A program made the position numbers and the translations under genes. Positions 41,603 through 49,843 of a stretch of 64,000 nt of DNA are shown in pieces; within the stretch, counting starts at the first letter, position 1, and every line of letters starts with the position of its first letter. The stretch is from Streptomyces sp. CG4 (GTDB taxonomy: Bacteria; Actinomycetota; Actinomycetes; Streptomycetales; Streptomycetaceae), in contig NZ_CP163525.1 in the NCBI RefSeq assembly GCF_041080655.1, forward strand, positions 1,426,001 through 1,490,000. Direction: 5' to 3'. The notes below the pieces were generated by a model that saw only the letters and a list, made by a program, of their open reading frames with translations, had not been told where the DNA came from and searched no databases.

Positions 41603-41724
41603 GAGCGGTCCTGCGCTTCGTGAACTACAAGACCACCCGAGACCCTCTGGGCGAGGTCACCTATAAGGCGCGTTGTGTCTCGGGCAATGACGAGGACTAC
41701 GCGCTCGTGGAGCCGACGACGTGA
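41599..41724 (+). CDS. Small DUF7848-like protein (41 aa)
   Basis: GTG 41599 overlaps the previous TGA, and its own TGA overlaps the next GTG. The product VRAVLRFVNYKTTRDPLGEV, then TYKARCVSGNDEDYALVEPT, matches the start of the short Streptomyces DUF7848-type proteins but stops earlier than usual, before the second half with its further Cys residues. Confidence 0.5.
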   Translation: MRAVLRFVNYKTTRDPLGEVTYKARCVSGNDEDYALVEPTT

Positions 41725-42047
41725 CGAGTCGACCGCGTAGAACGTTAAGTTGGGGCTGGTGCGTCCTCGGTCGCCACTACGACATGGTGGTCTTCATAGG
41801 CCCGGTTGAATCAGACGGCATGTCAGCTCCCGTCCATGCATGCGTCGGTTGCTGTACCTATATGCGCAATTTCGTCCGCAGCTACAACCGGCAACGGGAC
41901 ACGCAGCCCATACAGACTCCCGTCCCGGCTCTGCTTCCCCCGACAGAGCTGGGCGGGGCAAGTCCCCACCCGCCTGGACTTCCTAGGCAGTCGGCCAGGC
42001 GGATGGGTTCCGCACCCTCACGACACGAAGAGAGGGCACAACCATGA
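41721..42047 (+). CDS. Hypothetical Cys-containing protein (108 aa)
   Basis: GTG 41721 overlaps the upstream stop and the final TGA overlaps the ATG of the next gene, so four genes from 41228 to 42535 form a translationally coupled chain. The product has VHACVGCCTYMRNFVRSYNR, a Cys cluster that could bind metal, and a Pro-rich tail. No family is recognised. Confidence 0.55.
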   Translation: MTSRPRRTLSWGWCVLGRHYDMVVFIGPVESDGMSAPVHACVGCCTYMRNFVRSYNRQRDTQPIQTPVPALLPPTELGGASPHPPGLPRQSARRMGSAPSRHEERAQP

Positions 42048-42535
42048 CAGTACTGCTTGAGGCTCCCGAGGCTATGAAGGTCCGGGACCCCAAGGCGATC
42101 CTGGACGAGATCGGGGAAGCCAACCCACACCTGATCCCCGATCCCGGCATCGGCCTGTGGGAGCGCGAAGTGCGGCTCCTGCAGCGTGACGCCGTGCGCG
42201 TGCGCAGCGTCGCCGAACGCGTCCTGGGCCAGGGTGTGGCTTATCTGATCACCGCCATGGAGAAGCCGGGCAACGACATGGGGCCGGGCTTCGAGGTCGA
42301 CCAAGGCGTGCATCAGGTCATCCTCGACACCCCCGTGTACTTCGCCATCTGCGAGCGGTACAACGGCGGGCGGTACAAACATCACGCACCGCTGATCGAG
42401 CGCCGCCGCGACGGAATCGTGATGCGTACCGCCGAGATCATCCGGCAGAACGGCTTTGCGATCGACAGGGAGCTGTGGGAGGTCGACGCCTCCGACTGCG
42501 GCCCCTGCGACGACAAGGTGCCCGACTCCCACTGA
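42044..42535 (+). CDS. Hypothetical protein (163 aa)
   Basis: The product is soluble with AILDEIGEANPHLIPDPGIG, LWEREVRLLQRDAVRVRSVA and a C-terminal end with two Cys (DASDCGPCDDKVPDSH). It is the last gene of the coupled chain that begins at 41228; a methyltransferase gene follows 90 bases later. No family is recognised. Confidence 0.6.
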   Translation: MTVLLEAPEAMKVRDPKAILDEIGEANPHLIPDPGIGLWEREVRLLQRDAVRVRSVAERVLGQGVAYLITAMEKPGNDMGPGFEVDQGVHQVILDTPVYFAICERYNGGRYKHHAPLIERRRDGIVMRTAEIIRQNGFAIDRELWEVDASDCGPCDDKVPDSH

Positions 42536-42626
42536 CCGTGGCCGGCCTCTCCGGCTAGGTTCGCCCCTGCCCTCATCCAGCTTCCCGAGGGCGGGGGCTC
42601 TCCCGTACCAACGACAAGGACCGCCC

Positions 42627-43286
42627 ATGCCTGCACAGCATGACTACGCCATCGAGAGCGAGGTCTGGGATGCCTACGCGGAATCGGCCTTCGAGCCGGA
42701 CGCGGAACCCGCACTCCGCTGGACTCAGTACAAGAACCATGGGCCCGGCTCTGAAGTCCTCGGCGAACCACGCAAGACTCTGGAGATCGGCTGTGGGACA
42801 GGACGGGCAGTCGCCTTCCTCGCGAAGCAGGGCGTAGAAGCACACGGGCTCGACCTGTCCCCCGTCATGGTCAAGAAGATCACAGACAGGTGGTCGGGCA
42901 CAGGCGCCGTCTTCCACCAGGGCGAGGCGCTGTCCTTCCTCGCAACGACCGAAGAGACGTACGACGCCATCTACTCGATCTTCGGCTGTACCTGGTTCGC
43001 GGACCCGACACAGCTCTTCCCCTTGGTCTTGCCCCGCCTGAACCCTGGTGGTGTCTTCGCCTTTTCGCAGCCGCCGGCCATCCCGGGAGCCTACGGTCCA
43101 CAGGGCATGTACAAGGGTGGCTTTGCTGGAAGGCCCGTCTACATGTACCGGTACAGCTACACACCTCGGAAGTGGAGGAACCTTCTGCTGAGGTACGGCT
43201 TCCAACGAGCGGGCGTGAAGGTCATCGAAGCTCCCACCAAGGGGCACATCGGCACCCTCTTCGGGAGTGCCACCCGACTCTGCTGA
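42627..43286 (+). CDS. Class I SAM-dependent methyltransferase
   Basis: The 219-residue product has motif I LEIGCGTGRAVAFLAKQGVE near residues 55-74, motif II GLDLSPVMV, and the post-motif EETYDAIYSIFG. The fold is a class I Rossmann methyltransferase of small-molecule type. The substrate is unknown. The ATG at 42627 was chosen because it starts the conserved N-terminus (MPAQHDYAIESEVWDAYAE). A strong terminator follows. Confidence 0.85.
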   Translation: MPAQHDYAIESEVWDAYAESAFEPDAEPALRWTQYKNHGPGSEVLGEPRKTLEIGCGTGRAVAFLAKQGVEAHGLDLSPVMVKKITDRWSGTGAVFHQGEALSFLATTEETYDAIYSIFGCTWFADPTQLFPLVLPRLNPGGVFAFSQPPAIPGAYGPQGMYKGGFAGRPVYMYRYSYTPRKWRNLLLRYGFQRAGVKVIEAPTKGHIGTLFGSATRLC

Positions 43287-43316
43287 TCTCCCGCTGAGGC
43301 CCTGCACAGAACCCAC

Positions 43317-43356
43317 GGCCGGTGCTCCCTTGAAATGGGGCAGCACCGGCCTTTTT
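43317..43356 (+). terminator. Factor-independent terminator after the methyltransferase gene
   Basis: GGCCGGTGCT pairs with AGCACCGGCC and is followed directly by TTTTT, 30 bases after the stop codon. Confidence 0.9.
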
Positions 43357-43406
43357 ATGTCGGCAGCCTTGAGAGGTCTCGCTTTTTTCATACCCATTAT
43401 TCCTTA

Positions 43407-43436
43407 TTGACAGGATGTCCGTTTTTTCGCTATTCT
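43407..43436 (+). promoter_or_regulatory. Promoter of parA
   Basis: TTGACA (43407-43412) and TATTCT (43431-43436) are 18 bases apart, in front of the ParA gene. GGATGTCC follows the -35 directly, as it does near the TTGACA at 32073, so both may carry the same operator. Confidence 0.65.
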
Positions 43437-43504
43437 GTGAATGCGTTTGAGAAACGCCACTGAAACGAACCTCTGCTCGGGCTTTCGGTGGGTTTAACTT
43501 GCCT

Positions 43505-44257
43505 ATGGTTATCGCAGTTGCCTCACAGAAGGGAGGCGTTGGAAAAACATCATCTACTATCTCACTCGCCGCCGGCCTCGCCCATAAGGGCAAGCGGGTA
43601 CTGCTGATCGATATTGACTCGCAAGCCAACAGCAGCAAAGTGCTTCTACCCAACTATCCCCAGATACAGAAGCACGAGACAGTCGTTACAACCATCTTGG
43701 AGCGCAACCCCCTCTCCTGCCAGCCGACAAGCGTTCCGAACCTCGATATCGTTCCCTCTCACATCCTGCTCTCCACGACAGATGTGGAGCTGACTACCGC
43801 GATTGACCATCGCGAGGAGCGGTTGAAGCGCGAGCTGGACATGGTCAAGGGCAAGTACGACTACGTCTTTATCGATTGCCCGCCCACCCTGTCGTGGCTC
43901 ACGATCAATGCCTTCACGGCAGCGGACAAAGTTCTCGTTGTTGTCGCCCCTGGATACTTTGAACTCGACTCCATCGTCCAAATCAGCAAGACAATCGCAG
44001 AGGTACGAGAGTACTTTAACTCCTCCCTGCAGCTGGCCGGGTTCTTGTTCACGATGGCCGACCCGACCGTTAACACGAAGACGTCCCTGCAACTGCTTCG
44101 CCAGACCTATACCAGCTCAGTGCTTACGACGGTCATTCCTCGCAACACTGATCTTCGGGACGCGCACTTCCAAAAACGGGACATCTTCTCCTTTAACCCC
44201 AAGTCGACAGCAGCACTCGCCTACAGCAAACTGATTGCCGAGTTGTTCCATGTATGA
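43505..44257 (+). CDS. ParA-type partition ATPase
   Basis: The 250-residue product begins with the deviant Walker A motif ASQKGGVGKTSSTISLAAGL, has RVLLIDIDSQANSS (A') and YDYVFIDCPPTLSWLTIN (Walker B), and lacks an N-terminal helix-turn-helix, so it is of the short (type Ib-like) class. Such ATPases move plasmid DNA with a small centromere-binding partner. The next gene starts inside its last codons (ATGA at 44254). ATG 43505 is preferred over TTG 43499. A partition system implies that the excised element exists as a replicating circle. Confidence 0.9.
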   Translation: MVIAVASQKGGVGKTSSTISLAAGLAHKGKRVLLIDIDSQANSSKVLLPNYPQIQKHETVVTTILERNPLSCQPTSVPNLDIVPSHILLSTTDVELTTAIDHREERLKRELDMVKGKYDYVFIDCPPTLSWLTINAFTAADKVLVVVAPGYFELDSIVQISKTIAEVREYFNSSLQLAGFLFTMADPTVNTKTSLQLLRQTYTSSVLTTVIPRNTDLRDAHFQKRDIFSFNPKSTAALAYSKLIAELFHV

Positions 44258-44592
44258 ATAAGAAGCTGAACACTGATGCTATCGCCAGCGAGCTACGAGG
44301 ATCCGTTTTCTTTCCGGAGGTGCCCGCAAGAGCAGCCCCACCTGATTCCCGCGACGGCTCACCCGTACCCCTAGTACGCCCCGTACGGGGGGTACCACCC
44401 GTACTACCCGTACCCCCAGAATCTGCAAAGCGCGTTATGAAGCAACGTCATCCATTTGACATCTATAGAGACCAGTACGAGGCACTTCAAGAGATTGCAC
44501 TTGAGGAACGCCGACAAGGCGGCATCGGCAGTATGTCCGCCATTGTTCGTGAGGCCATCGATAAGATCATTGCTGAACGTCGCCACAAGTAA
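44254..44592 (+). CDS. Putative centromere-binding partner of ParA, ribbon-helix-helix type
   Basis: The 112-residue protein has a C-terminal region (RHPFDIYRDQYEALQEIALE, then GIGSMSAIVREAIDKIIAER) that fits a ribbon-helix-helix fold, as in ParG/omega-type proteins. The N-terminal half contains a Pro/Val-rich run (GSPVPLVRPVRGVPPVLPVP) that is simply the translation of the GTAC iteron cluster at 44364-44414. The gene therefore seems to carry part of its own candidate centromere. It overlaps parA by four bases. Confidence 0.7.
   Translation: MNKKLNTDAIASELRGSVFFPEVPARAAPPDSRDGSPVPLVRPVRGVPPVLPVPPESAKRVMKQRHPFDIYRDQYEALQEIALEERRQGGIGSMSAIVREAIDKIIAERRHK
44364..44414. repeat. GTAC iteron cluster 1, inside the parA partner gene
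   Basis: Six GTAC tetramers occur in 51 bases with palindromic contexts (CCCCGTACGGGG at the centre). A run containing CCGTACCCCTAGTAC is repeated almost exactly in cluster 2. Confidence 0.75.
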
Positions 44593-44595
44593 ACC

Positions 44596-44750
44596 CGAAG
44601 GCCTCTGACTTCTCTCTTTCTTTCCCTTCCTTACAGGAGGTTTTTTGCGGTCTTCCCTCTCGGGTCAAGGGCCGGCGGAGGTACGGAGGCAGCTTGCGAA
44701 GCCCTTGACGCGCAGGGAGACCGCGGCAGCATGGTTTTTAAGGAAGAAAA
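44596..44750. repeat. Structured ~150-bp element, copy 2
   Basis: This is the second copy of the element at 38288-38440. Its arms are 44647-44672 and 44701-44724, with outer CTTTCCCTTCCTT facing AAGGAAGAAAAG. Differences between the copies fall largely in the loop (GACGGAGGCACGG versus GGCGGAGGTACGG). It begins four bases after the stop of the parA partner gene. Confidence 0.75.
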
Positions 44751-44766
44751 GATTTCGGTTTTTGTG

Positions 44767-44883
44767 CGTACCGGTATCGGTACGCGTTCTAGTGCTAGTT
44801 CCGACTCCGTACCCCTAGTACCCCCCGTACGGGGGGTACCCCTGGTACGGGACGACCCGTACGGGTCGTACGTCCCGTACGGA
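44767..44883. repeat. GTAC iteron cluster 2, candidate centromere
   Basis: Ten GTAC tetramers occur in 117 bases, several inside longer palindromes (CCCCGTACGGGG, GACCCGTACGGGTC, and its neighbour TCGTACG). A further loose group lies at 45308-45376. The region from 44751 to 45440 contains no gene I can support. Iterons directly downstream of a parA-rhh pair are the usual arrangement of a plasmid centromere. Confidence 0.7.
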
Positions 44884-45439
44884 ACTAGGCAAGCCCACAT
44901 CATATTTGTTTCACTCATAGATGCGCAGACACAGCAGCCGCCGTCTCCCCCGCTTTTTGGGGTTTGCGACTAAAGACGGACTAGCTGGCCGTGAGCAAGT
45001 GACCGAGTGACTGAAGCAACATGGTCGATCCGTTACGTACTGGATCGAACTAGGACGCTGGGGATCACCCAGACGATTTGAGTTACCTCATCGACGAGTC
45101 GCTGACCCGTACGCCTTTTAAGAAGCGACGCGTCAGCGTCGATAGGAAAGCGAAGGGAAACGAGAGAACGAAGCGAGCGGGGAATAGGGGAGCCTCCAAG
45201 GGGGATCTAAGGGGGTTTGCTTGTCGTGCCCAAAAACGGCGCGAGGCTAGATTTTGAGTACCGATGGTGCTCGGAAGCGTAGGCAAAACGTGAACGAGCA
45301 CGTTTGGTACTCACGCCGGGTGTCGTACCGTCTCAGGCCGGTACACCAGCCGGTACCCCGTGGGCCGGTACAGGGAGCCACCTTTGGCGGGATCAAGAGC
45401 TGGAAGGAAACGCCCCGCTCTGAGCGGGGATCGAGGGGA

Positions 45440-45910
45440 TGGCATGACGGGGGGAGTCAGCCCCGCGACGAGGATGAAAACAGAGCCTCCCTGCGGTCAG
45501 GCGCGCGGCTGACTCCCCCCGTCCTCTCCACCTGCGCATCAAGGTTTTGATGAGCCCTTCGGGTGCGCAGGTTCCGAGGCCACCCCCAAAGGGGGACACA
45601 GTGGCTGGCTCGGCGGCATTCCTTCCAGACCTTCCTTCCGCCGGCCAGCAAAAGACCGCTCACGCGGATTAACCGGCCCGGCGATGGCGGCCAGTGGGCG
45701 ACTGCCGATGGCAGTCTGAAGAGCCCTTCGGGGCTCGCCCCACCTTCGGGGTATCGCGCACCTTTGCGCCTCCTCGCGCTTTCGTAGCGTGTCACATGGC
45801 TTCCACAGTCGCGTCAAGACTTCCCTGCGGCGACGCTTTGGCGTCGGTCTAGACCCGCCAGTGCACCATGTGCCCTTTGGACTGCGCGCGAAGAAGCGCA
45901 GAAAGGAGGT
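45440..45910 (+). ncRNA. Highly structured noncoding tract
   Basis: The tract has a perfect 17-bp inverted repeat (45446-45462 with 45507-45523), CCTGCGCA/TGCGCAGG (45531/45564) enclosing CATCAA-GGTT-TTGATG, CCCCC-AAA-GGGGG near 45585, CTGGCTCGGCGG pairing with CCGCCGGCCAG near 45608-45645, ACTGCC-GAT-GGCAGT (45701), GAGCCC-TTCG-GGGCTC (45721) and CGACGC-TTTG-GCGTCG (45831). UUCG tetraloops recur, which points to RNA. No ORF explains it. It could be a large ncRNA, a long leader of the gene at 45918, or a replication origin. Confidence 0.5.
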
Positions 45911-45917
45911 GAGTGAC

Positions 45918-46130
45918 ATGGAGTACACGATCATTCGGGTGTACCGGGTACCGGCAGAGAGCCAGGTTCAGGCAACCAACCGGTTCATGGAGGCCTTAGA
46001 ACTGGGCGTCGAGCACGACTATCTGGTGCGTGACTACGTGAAGGGGCCGGTTGGAGAGACGAAGCAGGTGTTGAGCCTGCGGAGGGTGTCCTGGTGGGTG
46101 CTGATCCGACGGCAGCTCTTGGGTCGTTAG
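45918..46130 (+). CDS. Small hypothetical protein (70 aa)
   Basis: ATG 45918 has an ideal GAAAGGAGGTGAGTG site. The product begins MEYTIIRVYRVPAESQVQAT and ends SLRRVSWWVLIRRQLLGR. The first half looks like a small α/β domain and the C-terminus is basic and aromatic. It follows the structured tract and precedes the helix-turn-helix and integrase genes, a place where AICEs often carry small regulators. No family is recognised. Confidence 0.55.
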   Translation: MEYTIIRVYRVPAESQVQATNRFMEALELGVEHDYLVRDYVKGPVGETKQVLSLRRVSWWVLIRRQLLGR

Positions 46131-46262
46131 ATCAGGGTGGTAAGTTGGCCCGTTCGTTATCGGCAACGCTTTTTTATGGCCCCTCATTTGGGTATCCTGA
46201 GTATGCGTGGAGCGATCTGCTCCACTTCCTCCGCAGTGGAGGGCTTCCTCAAGAGGAGGCCG

Positions 46263-46484
46263 GTGCACTTGAGTACTGATGATCAAGCGCATCCGACACT
46301 CGCTGAAGTCCGCTCCTGGGCGGCCACCGTCGATGTGGCTAGGGCAGCTTCAGCTATCGGAATCTCCAAATCCCACCTGTATGAGTTGATCAAGCGTGGC
46401 AACGCCCCCTTTCGGGTGGTGGCGTTTGGCAAACGGTATCGAGTCATCACCGCATCGTTGATCGCGTATTTGGAACAGGCGTAA
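46263..46484 (+). CDS. Excisionase-type helix-turn-helix protein
   Basis: The 73-residue product has a MerR/Xis-like winged helix: DVARAASAIGISKSHLYELI, KRGNAPFRVVAFGKRYRVIT and ASLIAYLEQ. GTG 46263 follows AAGAGGAGGCC and starts a protein of normal Xis size. The integrase gene begins 94 bases later, the usual xis-int order. It probably directs excision by binding near att sites. Confidence 0.8.
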   Translation: MHLSTDDQAHPTLAEVRSWAATVDVARAASAIGISKSHLYELIKRGNAPFRVVAFGKRYRVITASLIAYLEQA

Positions 46485-46578
46485 CCCGCCTCTCCGCCAG
46501 CTGGCGGATTCTGGTCGGGCGAGGGGAGGGTTCTTTCGCGTCCCGCAGGGGGGATGGCAAAGGATCAGGTGTTATCTC

Positions 46579-47781
46579 ATGGGTGCCGCAGTCACCAAGG
46601 TGACGCTTAAATCAGGCGTCGTTCGGTACCGCTTCGTGGTTGACGGGCCACGAAAACCTGACGGCAGTCGCTGTCAGATCCGCCGGACGTTTGACACGAA
46701 GAAGGAAGCGCTCAACGAGCTCTCACGAATACGGCACCAGACCGCTACCGGTTCGTATGTCGTGCCGAGCAAGCTCACGGTTGATGAGCTACTGGATGTG
46801 TGGCTTGTAAGCGTCATGCGGGGCGTTGAGCAGGCGACCGCAGCAAACTACGACAACGCCCTTCGCCCCGCCCGTTTGTTTCTCGGCCAGAAGCGAGTCC
46901 AGCAGCTCACCGAGGAGGACATTGAGGGACTTGTCGACTGGATGCTGACCCGTGGACGACAGCGCGGAGGAAAGATCGGGACTGGTCTTTCCGTCCGCTC
47001 AGTGCGCTTGACGCTGAGCCGGTTGCGCTGTGCCCTGAGTCTTGCGCTTCGCCGGGGGTGGGTTGTTCGAAACGTCGCCGAGTATGTTCGCATTCCCCGT
47101 TCTGCTGTCCGGGCTGATGCGCTCGCGCAGGACGGCCGGCGCCCATGGGATGAGGCCGAGGTCAAATCCTTTATCGAGGCAATTAAGCATGACCGCCTCT
47201 TTGGCGTCATGCTCCTCACCCTCATTGCCGAGCGGCCCGCAGAGGTGTGCGGCGCGAGGTGGCGAGAGGACGTTGACTTGACCGGCTCGGGCACCATCGC
47301 TGTTGGCAATACCCGCACCATCGTCTACGACCGAAGTCGTCCCCGAGGCTCTCGCAACATCGTTGTTGAAAAGGGTCCCAAGACCCATAACGGCAGACGC
47401 GTCCTGCCCCTCCCCAAGCCAGTCCAGGCGGCGCTTGTCCGCTTTTATAAGCAGCAGGCACGGGAGCGCCTCGCGGCAGGGCAGGCCTACGAGGATTCAG
47501 GCTATGTGGTGGTTGATGAGCTGGGTCGACCGTTTAAAACGGACAAGCTGCGCCGCGTTGCTCACCGCTTGATGGAGCAGGCTGGTGTTCGGCGCGTCCG
47601 TCTCTACGACGCCCGCCACGCCTGCCTGTCTTGGATGGCCAACAACGGCGTGCCCGACACGGTGGTCTCCGCCTGGGCCGGGCACAGCGATCTGTCCTTC
47701 ACCAAGCGCGTGTATGTGCATCCAGACCCGCAGAGTCTTAAGGCGGGCTCGGACAAGCTCGGGCAGCTGCTTACGTCTTAA
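46579..47781 (+). CDS. int: Tyrosine site-specific recombinase (integrase)
   Basis: The 400-residue product has a SAM-like N-terminal arm and core-binding domain (SKLTVDELLDVWLVSVMRGV, QLTEEDIEGLVDWML) and a C-terminal catalytic domain. Candidate catalytic residues are R in LIAERPAEVCGARW, K in VEKGPKTHNGRRVL, the R-H of RLYDARHACLSWMA (Tyr replaces the first His), H in AWAGHSDLSFTKRV and Tyr in RVYVHPD. It recombines the 43-bp tRNA-Pro sequence. It lies 2.2 kb from attR, with two further genes between. Confidence 0.93.
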   Translation: MGAAVTKVTLKSGVVRYRFVVDGPRKPDGSRCQIRRTFDTKKEALNELSRIRHQTATGSYVVPSKLTVDELLDVWLVSVMRGVEQATAANYDNALRPARLFLGQKRVQQLTEEDIEGLVDWMLTRGRQRGGKIGTGLSVRSVRLTLSRLRCALSLALRRGWVVRNVAEYVRIPRSAVRADALAQDGRRPWDEAEVKSFIEAIKHDRLFGVMLLTLIAERPAEVCGARWREDVDLTGSGTIAVGNTRTIVYDRSRPRGSRNIVVEKGPKTHNGRRVLPLPKPVQAALVRFYKQQARERLAAGQAYEDSGYVVVDELGRPFKTDKLRRVAHRLMEQAGVRRVRLYDARHACLSWMANNGVPDTVVSAWAGHSDLSFTKRVYVHPDPQSLKAGSDKLGQLLTS

Positions 47782-47890
47782 GAGGTTGCGCAGCTGGCAT
47801 TCCCGAGCGGTCGGCGTGGAGTCTTGCGTGTCACGCAGAGTTACGTATCGTTACGTAACGTGAGCATCGATAGCGAAAGGAGCATCAAGA

Positions 47891-48592
47891 GTGCCTGAGA
47901 AGAACCCGCCTGGGTCACCCGAACCGGTCTCGTGGCCCAACCCGAGCAGTGCGGCTGGCCCAAACCGTGGTGGACCGACCGGGGGCACCGGAGCCGGGAG
48001 TCCCCCACAACCACCCCAGCGTCCTGAGGAGTTTCCGCCCGAGGGGGAGGTCGAGTACGAACGGTCGGTCATCCGGATTCCCTTCAACCTTAAGGGTGCA
48101 GCACCCGGAGCTAACCGCCAGGTCGACGTGATGGTGTTCGATGCGTACATGCGGCTGGTCCGCCAAGCGCCGGTCACCAACGGGCTGGGGTTTCGCCAGT
48201 TCGAGTTTACGATCGACGCCTGGGAGCTGACTAACACTTTCAGCCCCGGCCTGAACGCGAATGTGACCTTCACTCTCTCCGATACTGTGCAGCCACGGAG
48301 CATCTGTATCGCCTCACAGCGTGAGCGTGACTATCCGTCGTTGATTGTCTACAGCGCGATCTACGACGTCTACCTGGGTACGACGCGGATCGTGGAGAAT
48401 CAGCCTGGCGTGGCGTATGCGACCCCGGTGTGGGAGATCCCGCCCCGCAATGTCACCGTCGCCTTCGAAAAGCCCTTTGAGTCTGACCAGTTCTCATTCT
48501 CTGCGGGGACTTGCGAAGGGATGAGGGCTATCACTCGCGAGGAGTTCGAAGCCGGCGCCGCCGCCGCCCGCGCAGTACGTGGCCAGTCCTGA
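47891..48592 (+). CDS. DUF6073-like protein
   Basis: The 233-residue product has a disordered Pro/Gly-rich N-terminus of ~50 residues and then a β-rich domain (VEYERSVIRIPFNLKGAAPG, QFEFTIDAWELTNTFSPGLN, VTFTLSDTVQPRSICIASQR, VTVAFEKPFESDQFSFSAG). It resembles Streptomyces proteins grouped as DUF6073, whose role is unknown. GTG 47891 with GAAAGGAGC is the start. There is no signal peptide. It may be element cargo. Confidence 0.6.
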   Translation: MPEKNPPGSPEPVSWPNPSSAAGPNRGGPTGGTGAGSPPQPPQRPEEFPPEGEVEYERSVIRIPFNLKGAAPGANRQVDVMVFDAYMRLVRQAPVTNGLGFRQFEFTIDAWELTNTFSPGLNANVTFTLSDTVQPRSICIASQRERDYPSLIVYSAIYDVYLGTTRIVENQPGVAYATPVWEIPPRNVTVAFEKPFESDQFSFSAGTCEGMRAITREEFEAGAAAARAVRGQS

Positions 48593-48931
48593 CGTCCCCC
48601 GGTGAGGGCCGTGTGGGCATCATCCAGATCACTGTTACTGATCTGGAACTGGCTGGGGCTTCTACCCTACGCCCTGCGGCCTACTGGTCACCACGGCCTG
48701 GGCTCCCACCGCCCCTTCAAGCACTTCTTGGTTGAGGACCGACGGTCCTGCGCTATCTCGCCACCCGCCATGTGCAAGCACAGCCAGCGATAGCACGACC
48801 AAACGCAAGGTATCCGATTAATTCGGATTCTCCGGTTTCACCACACCCATAGGATCACCTGCTGTCCGAGGACCGCTCATTGTCTTCACTGATCCCTTCG
48901 GCAGCGTCTACGATTTCCTGGAGCTCCACTC
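48593..48931. other. Intergenic stretch with no supported gene
   Basis: The 339 bases contain one hairpin (CCAGATCA with TGATCTGG at 48623-48646) shortly after the upstream stop. I see no ORF with both a ribosome binding site and a credible composition. Confidence 0.5.
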
Positions 48932-49627
48932 ATGAGCCAACCACACACTCCGGAGCACCCGCTGGGTACCATCCTCGGGGGTGCCCCGCTCCACCTGCTC
49001 ACCCAGGCACAGCGCACCAGCTTCGACGCCTTCTGCACCATGCTGGAACAGATCGGGCGCGACAGCGGTCGCGATGAGCCACTCGTGCACACGCCTACCC
49101 TGCGGACCCTTACACGAGCCGCTGTCGGGGAACAGGCCACCGACCATCTTCTGGCCGAGCTCACGCGCCTGCCCGGTCACCGACTTACTGACCAGGACCA
49201 TCCCAGGTTGGACTGGTTCGTCCTAGCCGACCGCGTTTCCATCTTTGACCCCACCCCCGCTTCCACGTTCACCGTGCCCTTGGTTGACACCCCTCACATG
49301 GGACACGTGATCAATGCGGTCCACACCCTCTATCCCAGTCTCGAACCCGAACTGATCGACCCTCAGCTTCTGCCCGCTCGCCTCACAGACCTGCTGCACC
49401 CCGACCACACCGGCACTCTCGGGCACCTACGCACTGTCATCGACCTGGTCCATCGCAATCTTGGATGGTGGGCTGCTTTCGCCTTGACCCTGATGGCCAG
49501 TGCCGCTGCGGGGAGCACCGCACCCGGATGGGCCGCCTGGCCGCTGCACGTTTACGTGCTAGCCGCCTTGATCGGGGGTTGGACACTGACCGTCGTGGGT
49601 GGCTGCACACTATCTACACTGCGCTGA
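48932..49627 (+). CDS. Hypothetical protein with two C-terminal membrane helices (231 aa)
   Basis: Residues 1-165 are soluble, with LTQAQRTSFDAFCTMLEQIG and LTRAAVGEQATDHLLAELTR. Two helices follow (LGWWAAFALTLMASAAAGST and WPLHVYVLAALIGGWTLTVV). No family is recognised. It is the last substantial gene before attR. A small GTG ORF of 35 codons (49628-49735) begins directly after its stop but has little support. Confidence 0.55.
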   Translation: MSQPHTPEHPLGTILGGAPLHLLTQAQRTSFDAFCTMLEQIGRDSGRDEPLVHTPTLRTLTRAAVGEQATDHLLAELTRLPGHRLTDQDHPRLDWFVLADRVSIFDPTPASTFTVPLVDTPHMGHVINAVHTLYPSLEPELIDPQLLPARLTDLLHPDHTGTLGHLRTVIDLVHRNLGWWAAFALTLMASAAAGSTAPGWAAWPLHVYVLAALIGGWTLTVVGGCTLSTLR

Positions 49628-49843
49628 GTGGCAGACGCCGTGGCGACCGGCCTGGTGTCAGCGGCGGGTCGGGAGCGCATGGCGGTGGCAGACGAGCGAA
49701 TGGGCCGGGTGGTACAACGGTTGCTCGCGCGGTAGGACGGCAGCAAATTGGTCTCAAAGCGGTTCGGTCAGCCGAGGCCCTCCATTGCGCCTATCTGCGC
49801 GACCTCTAGGCGCGATGATCGTCAAGTCGTCTGTGACGAAATG

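Noticed and set aside
44364..44883. CRISPR array
   Set aside because: The GTAC repeats are short, palindromic and irregularly spaced, with no constant spacer length and no cas gene.
45078..45257. A TTG-started basic ORF of 59 codons in the iteron region
   Set aside because: There is no ribosome binding site, an in-frame stop lies just upstream, and the composition follows the surrounding noncoding repeats.
45440..45910. Linear-plasmid telomere
   Set aside because: The stems resemble telomeric palindromes in density, but the tract is internal, UUCG loops dominate, and no terminal-protein genes are present.
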